A stretch of DNA of 6,964 nt. Source: an uncultured Ruminococcus sp. (GTDB lineage: Bacteria; Bacillota; Clostridia; Oscillospirales; Ruminococcaceae). Below the pieces are notes generated by a model that worked only from the letters and a program-made list of their open reading frames with translations, did not search any database and was not told where the DNA came from. The position numbers and the translations under genes were made by a program. The stretch is from positions 1 through 6,964 of the forward strand of contig CAMWHN010000119.1 of the NCBI GenBank assembly GCA_947174085.1. Reading direction: 5' to 3'. Below are positions 5,207 to 6,964 of this stretch, in pieces (the first letter of the stretch is position 1; each line of letters starts with the position of its first letter).

Positions 5207-6964
5207 TCAATCTACAGCAAGTGTAATTGGATTTTCTGCACCTGTATAATTAATCACAATGCTATTATCATGAAAATCAATTGAAAAATCTTCGCCAATA
5301 TAATTACCATTTTCATCAGTTTCTGTTGCATAACTATGCTCAAATATATTTTCTTCACCAGTATAAATAAAACTTCCTAATAATTCATGACGACCATACG
5401 GAACAAGTCCTGCAGAAAATACCTTATAAATTGCAATTTCTTTTTCATCACCAAATTGATAAATATTGACTGCAATTGTCCCGAAGCGATTTGATTCCCA
5501 AAATGTTCTGGGTGTGCCATAATAATATACATCACCATCAAAAGAAACATCAGAAGAGGAAATAATATTTGTTTCATCAATTCCAGAAATATTATCTACT
5601 TTATCCATGATGACTTGATTTAAATAATAATCTGCAATATCTCCATATCCCCAACTTGTTTTGGAATAAATATTGACTTGCTTAGAATCATCTTGCATAG
5701 TAGTTTCTGTTACACGCCAAACAGAATATTCATCATCTAAAATTCTTCCATCTATTTCCAAATATACATTTTTTGTTTCAAAAAATTCTGCTGGATATAA
5801 TTCTTGATAAGTTGCAACTGTTTCGTCGTCAAAACGTTCTGCAAGAAATTCTATTAATTCTTCCTGCGTTGTAATGAGTATCTTTTCATCTAGTGTAGAG
5901 TTAAGTTTTTGTGATGAAATAATATCTGATTTAAATTCATAAGCAATTGGTTCTTCCATTGTTTTTGCATTCACATATCCTGATTTGATACGCCAAATTA
6001 CATCATTGTCATGATATTGGTCTTTTGGGATTGCAACTTGCCCAATGATAAGTTGTTTATCTGTGGTAAGAACAACATCATTTAAAACGATTTCTTTTTC
6101 ATACTGAATTTCTAACTGATTTTTAGAATTATATTCACAACCAGTAATTTTAAATATAGTTTGAGATTCTGGCGGTTCTAAATCCAATAGCAAAACATTA
6201 TTTTCAAAAAATGTTTCGTCATAAATTTGATTAAATTCACGAATAACACCTGCATGGAACATTGGACTAATGATTTCGTTCAGCTCCTGCACGGATTTAA
6301 TTACATAAGATTCATCACTGGTTGCAGATTCCCAAGCAGAACAATTAACGGCTGTTGTTGTATCAATTCTAGTTTCTGCTTGCAATTGACTAGAGTTCAC
6401 ACCAGAAGAAATTAATTCTTTTTTCAGCAATACAAAATCATAAATATTTACTAAATTATCATGATTTCTGTCAAGTTTTGTAAATTGTTCTTGCGTAATC
6501 GTTTGCTTACCGTGTAAGTATTTATGTAACAAGACAACATCTTTCACTTGTGGAACTGATGTAATATCATAGCTTACTAAATCTGCATAACTGCCATAAA
6601 CAACAGTCCAAATTTTCAAGTCTGAATAATTATCTTTTGCTGTATAATAAAAATTTATTTTATTATTCTCATCAGAGTTGTCTATTACAAAATCATCTAT
6701 TTCATGACGATTTTTATCCTGAATTTGAATATAAATTCCAAAATTACTCTTGCCTTCAAATTCCAAATGTAAAGTTTCATCAGTTTGCAAATTAATTTCC
6801 GTATCCGTTAATTTATATTCTGGGAACTCATGACAATCGCCATCAATGATAGGCGTTGTGACCATTTCTGTAGTCGGCATTGTTGGTTCTATTGGGATTG
6901 GTTCTTCTGCATGGGCTGAAATTCCTGTTGTCATGCTTGCCATAAGTAGAATACTCATTACAGC
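5207..6964 (-). CDS. Secreted dockerin-like protein, 5'-truncated by window edge (paralog 3)
   Basis: At least 585 residues are visible. The reading frame continues to the window edge as Ala-Val before the Met at 6958. Paralog 1 has the matching AVM at residues 10-12, so the true start is probably about nine codons outside the window and the Met at 6958 is internal to the signal peptide. Numbering from that Met: signal peptidase site after A17 (AHA|EE); Pro/Thr-rich spacer 20-37; beta-rich domain about 47-137; dockerin-like module 138-183 with one intact calcium loop (D163, N165, D167, N171, D174); domain copies A (from Y218, FFE 250-252) and B (from I360, FFE 392-394); C-terminal domain about 473-583 with NIYQFGDEKEIAIYK and NYTGAENPI. 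It is the first visible gene of the minus-strand operon, 24 nt before paralog 2. Its nucleotide sequence is a mosaic of paralog-1-like and paralog-2-like parts. The biochemical role is not recognised. Confidence 0.85.
   Translation of the reverse strand, partial: AVMSILLMASMTTGISAHAEEPIPIEPTMPTTEMVTTPIIDGDCHEFPEYKLTDTEINLQTDETLHLEFEGKSNFGIYIQIQDKNRHEIDDFVIDNSDENNKINFYYTAKDNYSDLKIWTVVYGSYADLVSYDITSVPQVKDVVLLHKYLHGKQTITQEQFTKLDRNHDNLVNIYDFVLLKKELISSGVNSSQLQAETRIDTTTAVNCSAWESATSDESYVIKSVQELNEIISPMFHAGVIREFNQIYDETFFENNVLLLDLEPPESQTIFKITGCEYNSKNQLEIQYEKEIVLNDVVLTTDKQLIIGQVAIPKDQYHDNDVIWRIKSGYVNAKTMEEPIAYEFKSDIISSQKLNSTLDEKILITTQEELIEFLAERFDDETVATYQELYPAEFFETKNVYLEIDGRILDDEYSVWRVTETTMQDDSKQVNIYSKTSWGYGDIADYYLNQVIMDKVDNISGIDETNIISSSDVSFDGDVYYYGTPRTFWESNRFGTIAVNIYQFGDEKEIAIYKVFSAGLVPYGRHELLGSFIYTGEENIFEHSYATETDENGNYIGEDFSIDFHDNSIVINYTGAENPITLAVD
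6368..6430 (-). repeat. 63-bp segment identical to 4886-4948 (paralog 3 copy)
   Basis: The partner of 4886-4948. High similarity continues on both sides, over roughly 6268-6474 against 4786-4992, with gaps in identity near 6343-6367. It then stops abruptly near 6475, beyond which paralog 3 resembles paralog 1 instead. Confidence 0.85.

Overview
The window is AT-rich chromosomal DNA that looks like a gut-type Clostridia member, probably Ruminococcus or a close relative. This is inferred from strong AGGAGG-type ribosome binding sites, a Clostridia-like orotate phosphoribosyltransferase-family protein, and secreted proteins carrying Ruminococcus-style dockerin segments (a VTDVVLL helix, a KYLHGK turn and a DxNxDxxVNxxD calcium loop). 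No species can be named from sequence alone.

Layout. Two transcription units converge on a shared bidirectional terminator at about 1337-1373. On the plus strand, an extended -10 promoter at the left edge precedes a bicistron: a phosphoribosyltransferase-like protein (88-726) and a compact six-helix rhomboid protease (733-1332). On the minus strand, read right to left, are three tandem paralogous secreted proteins (5207-6964, cut at its 5' end by the window edge; 3731-5182; 1859-3598). A small lipoprotein with 11-residue repeats (1402-1758) follows.

The three paralogs form the main theme. Each has a Sec signal peptide ending AHA|EE, a dockerin-like module with only one intact EF-hand loop, a short linker, two divergent copies of a domain of about 140 residues (weakly PrcB-like by pattern), and a shared C-terminal domain ending NYTGAENPI. 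The outer two also have a beta-rich N-terminal domain that the middle one lacks. Nucleotide comparison shows that the rightmost gene is a mosaic: gene-1-like at its 5' end and gene-2-like across the dockerin loop and linker. This suggests expansion by tandem duplication with recombination or gene conversion. Their likely role is extracellular protein assembly or binding, but no catalytic motif is recognised.

Possible control elements are two candidate promoters and a 30-bp hairpin between paralogs 2 and 1, and a nested inverted repeat directly abutting the ribosome binding site of the lipoprotein. No RNA genes, insertion sequences, CRISPR arrays or phage features were seen. The longest gaps without a gene are 132 bp (3599-3730) and 100 bp (1759-1858), and both contain dyad symmetry.
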